This document shows, piece by piece, positions 1-10,600 of a stretch of 64,000 bases of DNA (the stretch's first letter is position 1; every line of letters starts with the position of its first letter). The stretch comes from Pictodentalium vernedei. Lineage: Eukaryota > Mollusca > Scaphopoda > Dentaliida > Dentaliidae. The DNA lies in the NCBI GenBank assembly GCA_031216915.1, contig CM062296.1:61245084-61309083 (forward strand). The letters run 5' to 3'. Both the position numbers and the translations under genes were made by a program. The notes under the pieces are model-generated. The model was not told the DNA's origin, did no database searches, and was given only the letters and a program-made list of their open reading frames with translations.

Positions 1-34
1 GTCGGAAAGTTTCGATATTTGGTATGCAGCATCC

Positions 35-69
<35 letters not shown>

Positions 70-1130
70 GATTCAAGTTTGTTCAAGCTATGTCCCTAGG
101 TCCATATTTGGGCTCACTGTGGGAGCCCGAATGATAACTTACATGTAGTTCAAAATGAGGAATTTTCTTTAAAAATCTTCTTCTTCAGATCCAGCAGTCA
201 GAATGTTTCGATATTTGGTATGCAGCATTCTTGGGGGGGGGGGGGGGGGGGGGGTGAGATTCAAGTTTTTTCAAGCCATGTCCCTAGGTCCATATTTGGA
301 CTCACTGTGGGAGCTTGAATTGTAACTTAGTTCGAAATGAGGAATTTTCTTAAAAAATCTTTTTCAGATCCAGCAGATGAATGCTTTTGATATTTTTTAT
401 GCAGCATCCTCAGAAGGCAAGATTCAAGTTTGTTCAAGTCATGTCCCTAGGTCCATGTTTGGGCTCACTGTGGGAGCTCGAATTGTAACTTAGTTCAAAA
501 TGAGGAATTTTCTTTAAAAATCTTCTTCTTCAGATCCAGCAGTTGGAATGTTTTGATATTTGGTGTGCGGCATCCTTGGGGGGGGGGGGGGGGGGGTGAG
601 ATTCAAGTTTGTTAAAGCCATGTCCCTAGGTCCATATTTGGGCTCACTGTGGGAGCTTGAATTGTAACTTAGTTCGAAATGAGGAATTTTTTTAAAAAAT
701 CTTCTTCAGGTCCAGCAGATGAATGCTTTTGATATTTTTTATGCAGCATCCTTAGGAGGCTAGATTCAAGTTTGTTCAAGCCATCTCCCTAGGTCCATGT
801 TTGGGCTCACTGTGGGAGCTTGAATTGTAACTTAGTTCAAAATGAGGAATTTTCTTTAAAAATCTTCTTCTTCAGATCCAGCAGTTGAAATGTTTTGATA
901 TTTGGTGTGCGGCATCCTTGGGGGGGGGGGGGGGGGGGGGGTGAGATTCAAGTTTGTTAAAGCCAAGTCCCTGGGTTCATATATGGGCTCCCTGTGGCAG
1001 CCCAAATTATAACTCGGTTCAATATGAGGAACATTCTTAAGAAATCATTTTTTTTAGATCCACTTGTCAGAATCTTTGGATATTTGGTATAAGCTTTTCT
1101 TAGGAGGAGTAGATGCAACTTGTTGAAATC
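1..1130. repeat. Tandem array, ~170-190 bp units with long poly-G tracts
   Basis: At least six head-to-tail units each contain a 'gcagcatcc' phrase, a G-run, 'gattcaagtttgttcaag', 'tgtccctaggtccat', 'gggctcactgtgggag' and 'atgaggaattttct'. The phrase recurs near 29, 221, 401, 567, 742 and 909. Four units carry poly-G runs of about 18-29 bases at the same internal position, while two carry a short A/G-rich stretch instead. The array continues more degenerately to about 2700. No coding potential is seen. Confidence 0.9.
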
Positions 1131-1480
1131 AATTCTCTGGGTTGATATTTAGGTTACCATGTACAGGTGGGCGCCCTCAGGCCCCCTGGGGTCTCTTGTT
1201 TTAAGAAAAAATGCATACTGAGAGCTTGGGGGCGGGGGGGGGGGGTACATCCAGGGCTATAATTTACCTCATCACTAGGTAAAATAATATTTGACATCAT
1301 TTGTTGAGATAAAATGACACTTTCTATTGATATTGGTGGATTATATAGCCTCAGCCAGGCCTTATAAGAATCTGAGAATCGATTCCCGTAGAGATCCGTG
1401 CAACAAAACCAGTGAGAAACCATGTAGCTTCTCATAACATTGCTGCTAGGATTCACATGAAAAGAACTGAGTCAGTTTAA

Positions 1481-2999
1481 CCCTTTACCTAACACAAAGG
1501 CAGCAAATTAAACAATACCACACTAACATGACCTGAAATATTGTGACACTGGCAATAAAATTTGTACAAATATGGCTGTCATTGGGACCGGCTCTCATCA
1601 GCCGGTTCTAGTAACATCCATAATTATTACGCATGAAGATTATTGTTTATTTTTAGCTCATCTGACTGTAAGTCAGGGGGCGCTTAAATGATGACCTTCT
1701 GTCTGTCCACCATCAGTCCATCCTGTCTGGCATGAACTCTACATTACTAACCTCTCCTCATAAACAACTGAGCCGAATTGAACCAAATTTGATATTCATG
1801 TTCCTTATATATGAATTCCAGTTTGTTCAAATAACGTTGCCACACCCACAGGGGGCCCCAAGCATTTCTCTGATAGCATGCATAAATTGTTTTCCAAAAT
1901 TGAAAAAAAATCTTCTCCAGAACCATGTATAAGAATCTTTTGATACTTGGTATACAGCATCTCTAGGGGTGGGAGGGATAGGTTCAGGTTTGTTCAAATC
2001 AAGTCCCTGAGTTGATATTTGGGCTCCCTATGGGCACCCAAATATCAACAGTGCAACATGAGGAAATTTCTTTGAAAACCTCCTTCAGATCCACCAGTCA
2101 GAATGCTTTCATATTTGGAATGCAACATTTCTAGTGGGGTGGGGGGGCAGGGGGAGGGTAGATTGAAATTTGTTTGAATCGGATCTCTGGGTTAATATTT
2201 GGTCTATCTATTGAAGCCCAAAGTTTAACTCAGTGCAGTATGAGGAAATTTCTTTAAAACTCGTTTTTTTTCAGGTCCACAAGTCAGAATCCTTTCGTAT
2301 TTGGCTTACAGCATCTCTAAGGGGGTCAGATTCATGTTTGTTCAAGCCAAATCTATGGGTTAATATATGGGTTCATTATGGGAGTGCAAATTAACTCAAA
2401 GCAACATGAGAAAATTTGTTTAAAAATCTTTTTTTTCAGACCCAGTAGTTTAATGCTTTAATATTTGGTGTACAACATCTCTGGGGAGGTCAGATGTAAA
2501 TTTGTTCCAGTTTGGTTCCTGCCAGTCAGAACCCTTTCATATTTGGTATCGCAGGAAGTGTGGGGGGGGGGGGGTGGGGGGCAGATTTGAGTTTGTTCAT
2601 TTCAGGTCTGGCTTAATATTTGGGCAGGGGTGGGTTAGGTTCGAGGTTGTTCATAAATGTTCAAATCCTTTCCTTAGAGCTTTTCCATAAAATTTGCCTT
2701 TCAAAGTGCAGTGACACAACAACCCTTGGAAGTTTGGCAGTACTTGTCTACAGCTGTTAGAATTGGAAGCAATCAGGAAGACCTATGCTAATAATCATCT
2801 AACATGGACAATAGAATTATGAATAATTTCATAACATTATTCCTATGTAGTGTCCATGAACCTTGACTAACTGAATCTGACCCAAAATACTTCTCTGAAC
2901 CACCTCGTCAGGTGAGCGATTAAGGGCCCGGGGGAGGGGGGGGGGTAAAAATCAGTAGTTGGTGTTGTAACGATTAAAAAGGCTGTATTGGGTAAAGGG
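1481..2999. mobile_element. TTAA-flanked piggyBac-type element carrying an insertion
   Basis: The left end reads TTAA (1477-1480) then CCCTTTACCTAAC. The right end reads TTGGGTAAAGGG then TTAA (3000-3003). These are the ends of the short piggyBac-type MITE family found elsewhere in the window. Most of the length is an inserted minisatellite element at 1651-2930. Pairing of these two ends is inferred from end sequence and TTAA duplication only. Confidence 0.6.
1651..2930 (+). repeat. Minisatellite-bearing dispersed element (TTTTAGCTCA type), copy 1
   Basis: It begins TTTTAGCTCATCTGA, has a 5' part with 'gaattgaaccaaatttgat', then degenerate ~170 bp units ('tttcatatttggtatncaacatct', 'gattcaagtttgttcaaat', 'gggctccctatgggagcccaa'), and ends CAGGTGAGCGATTAAGG. 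The copy at 35211-36320 has the same ends and layout. This layout is typical of non-autonomous repeats in molluscan genomes (general knowledge). It has no coding sequence. Confidence 0.8.
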
Positions 3000-3079
3000 T
3001 TAACATGTATTATCAGTATGCAACAGGGGTTCAATCATACTGACCCAATAGGATCCTGGCCCATAGCAGGTCTGAATTC

Positions 3080-3960
3080 TTGGCACGATTTCCGCAAGAA
3101 TCCAAATGGATTCTCCCAAATTTAGAGGAACTATAAGGCCTGCACAACCCCAATTTTGAAACAAAATTGACATATTGTTTCATGGTGGTGGGGCCCTATT
3201 TATCTTGCTGTATGATTAATTAAAACAGATTTTGTGAAAAGGTTTTGTGTGCTGATGCAGATTTTAGTTTTATTTTGGGATTTGGGTAGTTTCAAAGAAA
3301 GCTGTGAATTCTTATCCCTCCCAACTTATTGGGTAACAGAGTAGAAATTCTGTCGGAGGCAATAACAGTTTTTAAGCCTATTTGACACAGATTGGACAGT
3401 TCTCTTCAAAAGAACAAATTTCCCATGCTTTGGACTAGACAGAAGCCAAAAGTTGAATTCTATTGCAGAAATGACTCTTTCATCACATGAAAGAGGCAAC
3501 TGTATCTTTGGTAGGGTTGGGTTTGCTCATAGGTATAACTGTTGTAAATATTTTAATTAGATTTACATGCCTCGAAAAGTTGCGCTCGGAAATTATGTAA
3601 TTCCCAAAACTAAGCAGTCTTGGGGAAATATATTGTTTCAATAAACATTTGAAGAAGTCTACTGACATTTTGCATTACTTTTGAATGTTCCAGATGAATA
3701 AAGAGGATGATTTGAGGACTTTTAGAACCTAAAAATTTGTTTGACTATTGGTGTGTTTTGTTTGGGAATTCCCTGAGAAATATGAACATGTGACCAGCAC
3801 TTCCCTTTCTGTTAGTTTTTCTTTTATTCGTTGCATGACTCCTGTTTAAAAATCATTAAAAGGTTGTCTGAAGGGCTATAGTTGACAAAAAATATTTGAA
3901 TGCTAAATTTAAAATAATGCGACCATATTTTTTTTCACCTGAACGTTATAATGGTCGCCT
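3080..3960. repeat. Copy of dispersed repeat family shared with 27-34 kb
   Basis: The stretch 'gctgatgcagattttagttttattttggga', the 'gaaatgactctttcatcacatgaaag' phrase and 'tttgaatgctaaatttaaaataatgcgacca' all recur, diverged, at 27.9-28.1, 30.2-30.6, 31.5 and 33.9-34.1 kb. No open reading frame of note is seen, and the boundaries are approximate. Confidence 0.7.
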
Positions 3961-4140
3961 ATGGGAAAATATTTAGTAATGTGAAACGTATTCTTGTTTG
4001 GCTGAAATTAAACAATTGCAGGAATTCGACTGAATAAACCAAAATGTTTTTGGAGTAATGGTTGCGGAATGAAATATTTCAGTACGTTGGATACTTTGGG
4101 GTTCCTTCTTACGCCTTGCGTATTGTCATATTAATTTTTT

Positions 4141-4248
4141 GGGTTCGACGATTTACCCCATAGAACCCCATAGATACCCCATAAAACCACATAGAACCCC
4201 ATAGATACCCCATAGAACCCCATAGAGTATGACAGGTTCCCCATAGAA
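4141..4248 (+). repeat. MULE left terminal inverted repeat
   Basis: The outer end is GGGTTCGACGATTTACCCCA. The interior is a degenerate array of CCCCATAGAACC and CCCCATAGATAC units, closing with 'tatgacaggttccccatagaa'. The reverse complement matches 23610-23727, which has roughly ten more bases of the same short repeat. Confidence 0.85.
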
Positions 4249-5082
4249 CATCATGGAGTGATAAACAAACATTATCGCACCCTTCAAGTGTCAGTTACTC
4301 ATTTGTTGACGGAAGTTACTTCACTTGGTCGAGTTCTTGGAATGTAACGAAATGCCCTCCATGGAGCGCGTCGGGTTAACCTCCGTGGGGCGCGTCGGAG
4401 TCATATGATTGCACTCGAGAGTCTTGGTTCCCGAAGTGTTAATGTGTTAATCAGAGTGGCCAAGTCCTACTTGGTAATAATTCTCTGTTGTATAAACTTT
4501 AATAAGTAAACGCTATTTTCAAGCACAAGTTATGTAAGTTTATTCATATTCCTAGTATATTTGCATTGCATAACATCAGTGCAACTGACCTAAAAAAGTA
4601 CTCTGCACACTTACTATAAGTGGAGCACGAGACACGAAATTAGACAATAGTCTGACCTAAAGTAACCTTACTAAGGTGTTTTCGACAGAATTTGCAATTA
4701 TGACTGGCATATTAGCTAGTAAAAGCCTAACCTATAATAACCCCATCAGAATGCTTTTGACAGATTTTAGCATTGTATACTGACCCGACCTAACCTCAAC
4801 ACACCCAGTATCACTTTCAGCTCTGAGAATTGTGCAATCTAGCACGTTTGCTCGGTGGCACTGTCGGTTTTGAAATTGTACACCTACTAAATGCCAATGT
4901 CCTTTTAAATGTGAGAACGCATACTCTTAGCATAGGATACCCACAGGATGCCCTACTATCCCGGAATGGAAGTAGGGGGTTAAGAAATACCTCTCCGCCA
5001 TCTTGGGGTATAAGTGGTGTTCTGTGGTGTTTTATGACGTCAATTGAAACAAGATATGCACGACTATGCACGAATCAAACCG

Positions 5083-5090
5083 TATTTAAA
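5083..5090 (+). promoter_or_regulatory. TATA-like box of the LTR promoter
   Basis: TATTTAAA lies about 260 bp upstream of the AATAAA signal and is conserved at 20451-20458 in the other LTR. The expected start site is about 25-35 bp downstream, near 5110-5125, in a pyrimidine-rich stretch. An alternative box, TATAAG, lies near 5008. Confidence 0.5.
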
Positions 5091-5344
5091 CCAACGGAAT
5101 CACCCGAGACTTTTTCTCTCTTTGGTATTCCGTAGTACAAGAAGTCACTCTCCTATCTCGTGGAAGGACGCCGCCGAATGCTGCCAGGCCAGACAACAGT
5201 TCCAGACACAGGACGCGATGAGAGCGATGCGATAATTTCGACTTAGTCTCATTTCGTATCTGATATATTTTAGAAATTTACCAGAGAGAGAGAGAATATT
5301 TCTGTACAAGTTTAATTTGTAGGAACTTTATTTAGGGTTTAGCG

Positions 5345-5350
5345 AATAAA
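5345..5350 (+). promoter_or_regulatory. Polyadenylation signal AATAAA in 5' LTR
   Basis: This canonical hexamer lies downstream of the presumed start site. In the 3' LTR it would end the viral RNA, but that LTR is truncated upstream of this position, so this copy has lost its own downstream signal. Confidence 0.5.
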
Positions 5351-5358
5351 CGTAGAAA

Positions 5359-5367
5359 ACTGTAAGT
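5359..5367 (+). promoter_or_regulatory. Candidate 5' splice donor (ACT/GTAAGT)
   Basis: GTAAGT at 5362-5367 is a consensus spliceosomal donor in the leader, upstream of gag. It could supply a common leader exon to the acceptors before env, the accessory region and the two RING genes. A second good donor, AAG/GTAGGT, lies at 6094/6095. Actual usage is not known. Confidence 0.45.
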
Positions 5368-5430
5368 AACTTTTATGTGTTTTGAATTCACCCTTTCGCT
5401 GCGGCTGCAGTATCAAGAATTGTTGCAGAC

Positions 5431-6182
5431 TCTACAGAAACTGGTTGCCTCCTAACACTGAACACTTAAATTGTCCTGTGGCCACTTGCCACGATTGTAG
5501 TCCTAACCCAAATCCACTAGACGATCATTTTTCTGGGGTACTTAACCCTGCTATGCCACAGGCCAGTTTACATGCTGCCGCTCGTCAGGATGTAGACTCT
5601 GACTTTTAACTCTCTTGAAACGATCGGGTGAACATTCTAGAAACATCTATTAACCCTAACAGACCCAGTGAAGCTGAAATTGACTCAAAACGTTGCCGCT
5701 GGGGAGCTCAGTGAACTTGTGAGAACTTTTTGCTAAATATTTATGAGGGACAGACATCCCTTAATTTTACTGGTAAATTGAACGCCTGGCAGCTGAAATT
5801 TGTAAGGCAGCAGACGCAGACAGCGCCCTCTGAATCTAAAACTGGTACAACTCCATGGTAGAACTGGTTGCATGTCCAACGTGCCATTATTTACACTGAC
5901 GCCGACCGCCAATTGCTATCACATCCAAACTACGCTCGACTGGTCACACCGAGCGTTGCTCATCAGATATATCAAACTTTTGACTGAACATCAGAGAAAA
6001 ACGGAAACTCAGGGAACTGTGAAAAATCTCGAGGAATTCCAGGAAATTCTGAAACGACAGCCGCGTGTGTTTCAACAGTTATAGTGCTAGCAAGGTAGGT
6101 GCAATTTTCTTCATTTTACGTTCGTTAACAGCAGAAAAATCCAATTGTAAACTATTTTTCATAGTAAAAAAATTCATTAAAA
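5431..6182 (+). other. Leader between 5' LTR and gag
   Basis: This is about 750 bp without a convincing gene. Short open stretches (5382-5609 and 5872-6084) are not recognisable; the second is Glu/Lys/Gln-rich near its end and could be a remnant of a longer Gag N-terminus. A pyrimidine-rich tract followed by 'gttaacag' ends at 6131 and could act as a splice acceptor for gag. A donor-like AAG/GTAGGT sits at 6092-6100. Confidence 0.4.
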
Positions 6183-7655
6183 ATGACTACGCCACTGTCA
6201 GACAGAGAGCGACGGTTAATTGATGAAATCACTCAAGTGAAACAGGAAAGGGAAGGTCTTGTGTGTCAGTATGAGCGGCAAATTGCTGAACTGAGTTTTC
6301 AAGCTCAGAGCTTGACGCAGCAGCATGCTGCCTCACAACAAACCCTTCAACAAACGCAGACAGCCCTCGACCAGGTTCAAGCAGACTTAGTACAGCAGAA
6401 AGCTGATTTAGAATTACAGTTAGCTACTGACAAGGCCGGTGCCCAAGCAAAACTACTGAGATTAAAAAAGCAATTGGCAGAAGCTGAAAAGAAAGCCAAT
6501 GACCCCACGTCTTCAGCCATAATCGACCTGCATGAAACCGTGTGCCACAGTGAAAAGAGTAATGCGAAGACTGCTAACGCTACTCAGGCCCAGTCTATTC
6601 ATTCCCATATTAAAAAAATTGATGGGAACCCCTTGAATTTTCGAGGTTGGATAAAATCTCTTGACCTTTTCTGTGAGACAAATGATGTAGAGGAGAAGCG
6701 ACGACCTAAAATCGCCGCTCAAACCAGTGACTTTGTAGTTGCTGATTTCATTTTAAGAACAATGAAGAAAAATCCTGAACTGCCCTGGTCCGAACTGTAT
6801 GGCGAACTGAAAAGTCGCTATAGCGCCACAATGGATAACTCCATGGCCACCAATCAGTTGCGCCATATGCGACAAGGGAAAAATCAAACTCTTGTCTCAT
6901 ATGCCGAGCAACTGCTTGATCTTGCAAAAGATGCCTTTGATCAGGAAATTGATAACCCCACCATCCAGAAAAACCTCTCAGATTACTTTTGTGATGGGTT
7001 GTATGACAACGATGTTCGGATGAAACTGATCCGACGCATGCCCAAAACGCTAGAAAATGCTGTTAGTCAAGCATTATTTGAAAACGCCACGAAAATCAAA
7101 TTCCGCGCCCGCTCTGAAGCCGCCAAAGGAAAAGTGCCCTTTGGGAAGGCATTTGACTGACAATATGAAGAATATGAGCGCTATCGGGACCCTGTATTTC
7201 GTGATTCCATCGACGAACAGGAAAAACCTGTAGATCTCCCTCTGGAGACAAGGGACGAGACTCCCATGGACATAGGTGTGGCGCGCCGACGCCATAAGGT
7301 GAATATCTTAACGAAAAACTATAGTGGAGGTTATGCGCGACCTCCATATCAGAATCAGAACAAAAATCAATACAATAGTCAATACCGAAAAAGGGGAGGA
7401 CAAAACTACAACAGATATCAGAAACCTACACGACTTTCACGACCGGTTTGCAATCGTTGTAACCGCGTTGGCCACGTGAAACGCGATTGCCACGTTAACT
7501 TGACCAAGCAAGTGAGAACACTTGATATTCAGCCAGCAGGTGAAAGGTCACCAGGGGCGACCTTTTGCTGCTTTCGCTGTGGGAAGCCAAACCACTTCGC
7601 TCGCGATTGCCGAGTCAATTTAAATGAAGGGAACTCTGCCCATATGGGGCAATGA
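6183..7655 (+). pseudogene. gag: Gag polyprotein (coiled coil, capsid-like, two CCHC knuckles), one in-frame stop
   Basis: Gag packages the element RNA in particles. The ATG at 6183 opens a frame of about 490 codons interrupted by TGA at 7158-7160; the same frame continues to TGA at 7653-7655. Residues 1-110 are Gln/Glu/Lys-rich and predicted coiled coil. Residues about 145-310 resemble the retrotransposon gag capsid family, with conserved Trp and Tyr spacing (GWIKSLDLF, PWSELYGELKSRYS, QTLVSYAEQLLDLA). After the stop come an Arg/Asn/Gln-rich stretch and two zinc knuckles, CNRCNRVGHVKRDC and CFRCGKPNHFARDC (CX2CX4HX4C). Pol starts at the ATGA overlapping the stop, so expression may be by restart or -1 frameshift; no clear slippery heptamer is seen in the overlap. 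The internal TGA could be decay or readthrough; decay is likelier because other frames have it too. Confidence 0.9.
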
Positions 7656-10600
7656 GCAGAGTTAATGAGAAGTCACATGCTCCCAACAGAAGTGAAACTG
7701 GAAATCACCAGGGAGACGTGAAAATTAATGTACAAAATGAATGTATGAATAATTGTAAACATAAAATTGTAAATAATAAGACAGGTGGAAAAATGGGTAA
7801 TAAAACATGTAATATAAAGCCAAGTACTCAGTCTCAAACAAGGAGAACCAAAAATGGTTCTCCTCCAGTGAAAAGTAAAGCCATTCAATGCACAAGGTGT
7901 GGTCAGACCACACATAATAGGAAAAATTGTACAGTAAAATTCACAACCATTCCTCTGACTGGTAGGCCTAGGAAACTCAAGGCCAACTCACAAAATGGCT
8001 GCCCTGCAAGGGACAGTCAGCAAGAAAAATTTACTTCACAAAATTGTTTCAGCTATCGGACCACCAGTGGTCTGGAAATAAAAGTATATAGGACTGGAAT
8101 AACTCAGGTGGCTACTGATGCTATGGTGAATGCGGCAAATATCCAATTGACCCATGGCGGAGGTGTTGCCAGAGCTATAGCTCTTGGAGCTGGTCCAGCC
8201 CTTGAACAAGAATGTCAACAATATATTCAACAGCATGGAAATCTTCCAGTAGGTGAGAATATGACTACCACTTGTGGAATGTTGCCATGTTTAAAAGTGA
8301 TACATGGTGTGGGACCACGCTGGAATGATTACAGTGATAAAAATAAATGTCTCAATGTTTTATACAGTACTGTACAAAAAGTATTACAGGTATGTGACAA
8401 CGAAAATTTTGTAAACATAGCTATCCCACTCATCAGTAGTGGGATATATGGTGTACCTAAACAAAAGTGTGCAGATGTTTATCTGAGAGTTCTACAAAAC
8501 TTTACTCCTAAACAATTAAAGGAGATACACATTGTAGATGTAGACCCTGATATTATGATTTATATGAAAAATGCTTATGAAAATCAAACTATGAAAAAGT
8601 CTTGTAATTATAGTCAACCAGGTAAGCAGGGTTGTGTTGAAATAAATCAACAGAAACAGACAGTATTTGAATCAGGAAATAGGAATCCAAGAATAAGGAG
8701 CCAAGAGAAATCACTTGGGAAAAACCCAAAACTACAAAACAGGAAAAACCAAAGGGGAAGTAATTGGAAAAACCCATGTCAACAGGAAGTGAAACACTCC
8801 ATGGAAACCAAGGGAAATAACTTAGTAAACAATGATGATTACCCAAATGGGGAACAACAGCAACAAAAACTTAGAAATTCTCAACCGGAAACAGTAACCA
8901 TAAATTATGGGGCTGCTTCTTTGAATAGTGTCTTAGTGAACATCAAAGGACAACGAGTACGTGCCTTATTAGATACAGGGGCACAGACAAGTTGTATTAG
9001 TACAAAATTTTGGAAAAATCTTAAACACCGACTGAAATTAGTTGGTGATAAAAATTCTTTGCCTCGCATTGCAGGTATTACTGGGAATGATACTCTCCCT
9101 CGAGGAAAAGTTAAACTTGAATTTTATATTCAAGGAATTTATCAGGTGCATGAGTTCTTAGTAATAAATGAATTGAATCGAAGTATGTTATTAGGAATGG
9201 ATTGGATTAGGGGCAATCGAGTTAATTTATATTGGGAATTTCATAAATTGAGATTAGATGGTCACTATGCACCCATTGTTCAAGATATACAGGTGAGTTG
9301 TCTTACTCGACTGATCAATCAGGTGGAACTTAAACCACAGTCCACTTGTTTGTGTACAGCAAAAGCTTCCGGTGCAAAATCTGTCTTTGACACAAAATAC
9401 TTAGAACATCATGGACTGACTAAAGGTCATGTGGCTGAACAGCCTGGCCTCTTGGTTAGTAACAGTATCGTCACTAATGGAAATTAAACCATACCTGTAC
9501 TGTTGGTGAACAGTACCAACAAACATTATACTTTGAAAAGGGGATGTTTGATTGGAAAACTTGAGCCAATAGAACAGGAAGAAAAAGTCTTAGAAATTAA
9601 TCAGATCTTAACTCAAAATACACCTGAAGATCAGATCACAGATGCTGACATACAGGTGCCTGAAGACAAACGGCACCTGTTGATGCCAGTCATCAATAAT
9701 AATAAAGACTTGTTTGCAAAGACTGATAAAGAATTAACTCAGACAGATACAGTTAAGATGCGCATCGACACAGGTGATGTGCCACCAATAAAAAGTAGAG
9801 CATATAGAGTTCCATTACTTAAGAGAAAAATTATGGATGAAGCACTTGAAGAAATGCTTCAATCCGGAATTATCCAAAGGTCAAATAGTGCATGGAGTTT
9901 TCCGTGCCTGCTCGTGGACAAGAAAGACGGCTCGAAACGCTTCTGCATTGATTTCCACAAGCTCAATGAAGTCACGAAAGTTATGAACTGGCCGCTTCCA
10001 TTGATTGACGACATCTTTACTTTATTGAATGGATGTCAATACTTTACCACCCTTGACATGAAGTCGGGTTACTGGCAAGTTAAGATGGATGAAGAAGACA
10101 GACCAAAAACGGCCTTTGTTTGCCATAAGGGCCTTTATGAGTTCAATGTGATGGCATTTGGACTCGTGAACATGCCCTCGGTGTATCAATCCCTCATGAC
10201 AAGCATCTTGGAGGGCCTAGAGGATTTTTCTCTGGCCTACCTAGACGATATTTTGATTTTCAGCCGTGACATAAAATCTCATATCGACCACATTAAACAA
10301 GTGTTTGGTCGACTAAGAAAACATAAGTTGAAGCTAAAAGCTAAGAAGTGTTCCTTCTTTCAATCTGAAACATCTTATCTTGGTTTTGTAATTAGTAAAG
10401 ATGGAATTAAACCTGAGACTTCGAAGGTCGAGGTCATTCGAAAATTAAATCCGCCGAAAACGGTAACAGAAGTGAGATCTTTTATGGGCATGACTTCATA
10501 CTACTGTAGATTTATTCCTCGGTTCAGCGAAATTGCTCAACCACTCTTAGAACTGACAAAGAAATATGCAAGATTTCATTGGCGTGATACACATCAAAAA

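Larger units (their letters stand above)
4343..5430 (+). repeat. 5' long terminal repeat (right edge approximate)
   Basis: The LTR begins TGTAACGAAATGCC. Its first 784 bases (to 5126) align without any gap to 19711-20494, with about ten differences. A TATTTAAA box (5083) and an AATAAA signal (5345) fit a U3-R-U5 layout extending past 5126. The true end cannot be fixed because the other LTR is truncated and no convincing tRNA primer-binding site was recognised; about 5430 is an estimate. Confidence 0.8.

Noticed and set aside
1..1130. CRISPR-like regular repeats
   Set aside because: Units are contiguous 170-190 bp tandem repeats without distinct spacers, in a eukaryotic context.
4817..5135. 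Overlapping open frames in the left LTR (and the matching one at 20198-20581)
   Set aside because: They lie in the repeated LTR on both strands, show no motif, and are explained by promoter sequence.
5437..5454. TGGTTGCCTCCTAACACTGA as a tRNA primer-binding site
   Set aside because: It begins TGG, but its reverse complement does not give a convincing tRNA acceptor and T-stem; left unassigned.
7158..7160. Programmed readthrough of the Gag TGA
   Set aside because: TGA stops also break integrase, env, the accessory region and an unrelated transposase, so random decay is simpler.
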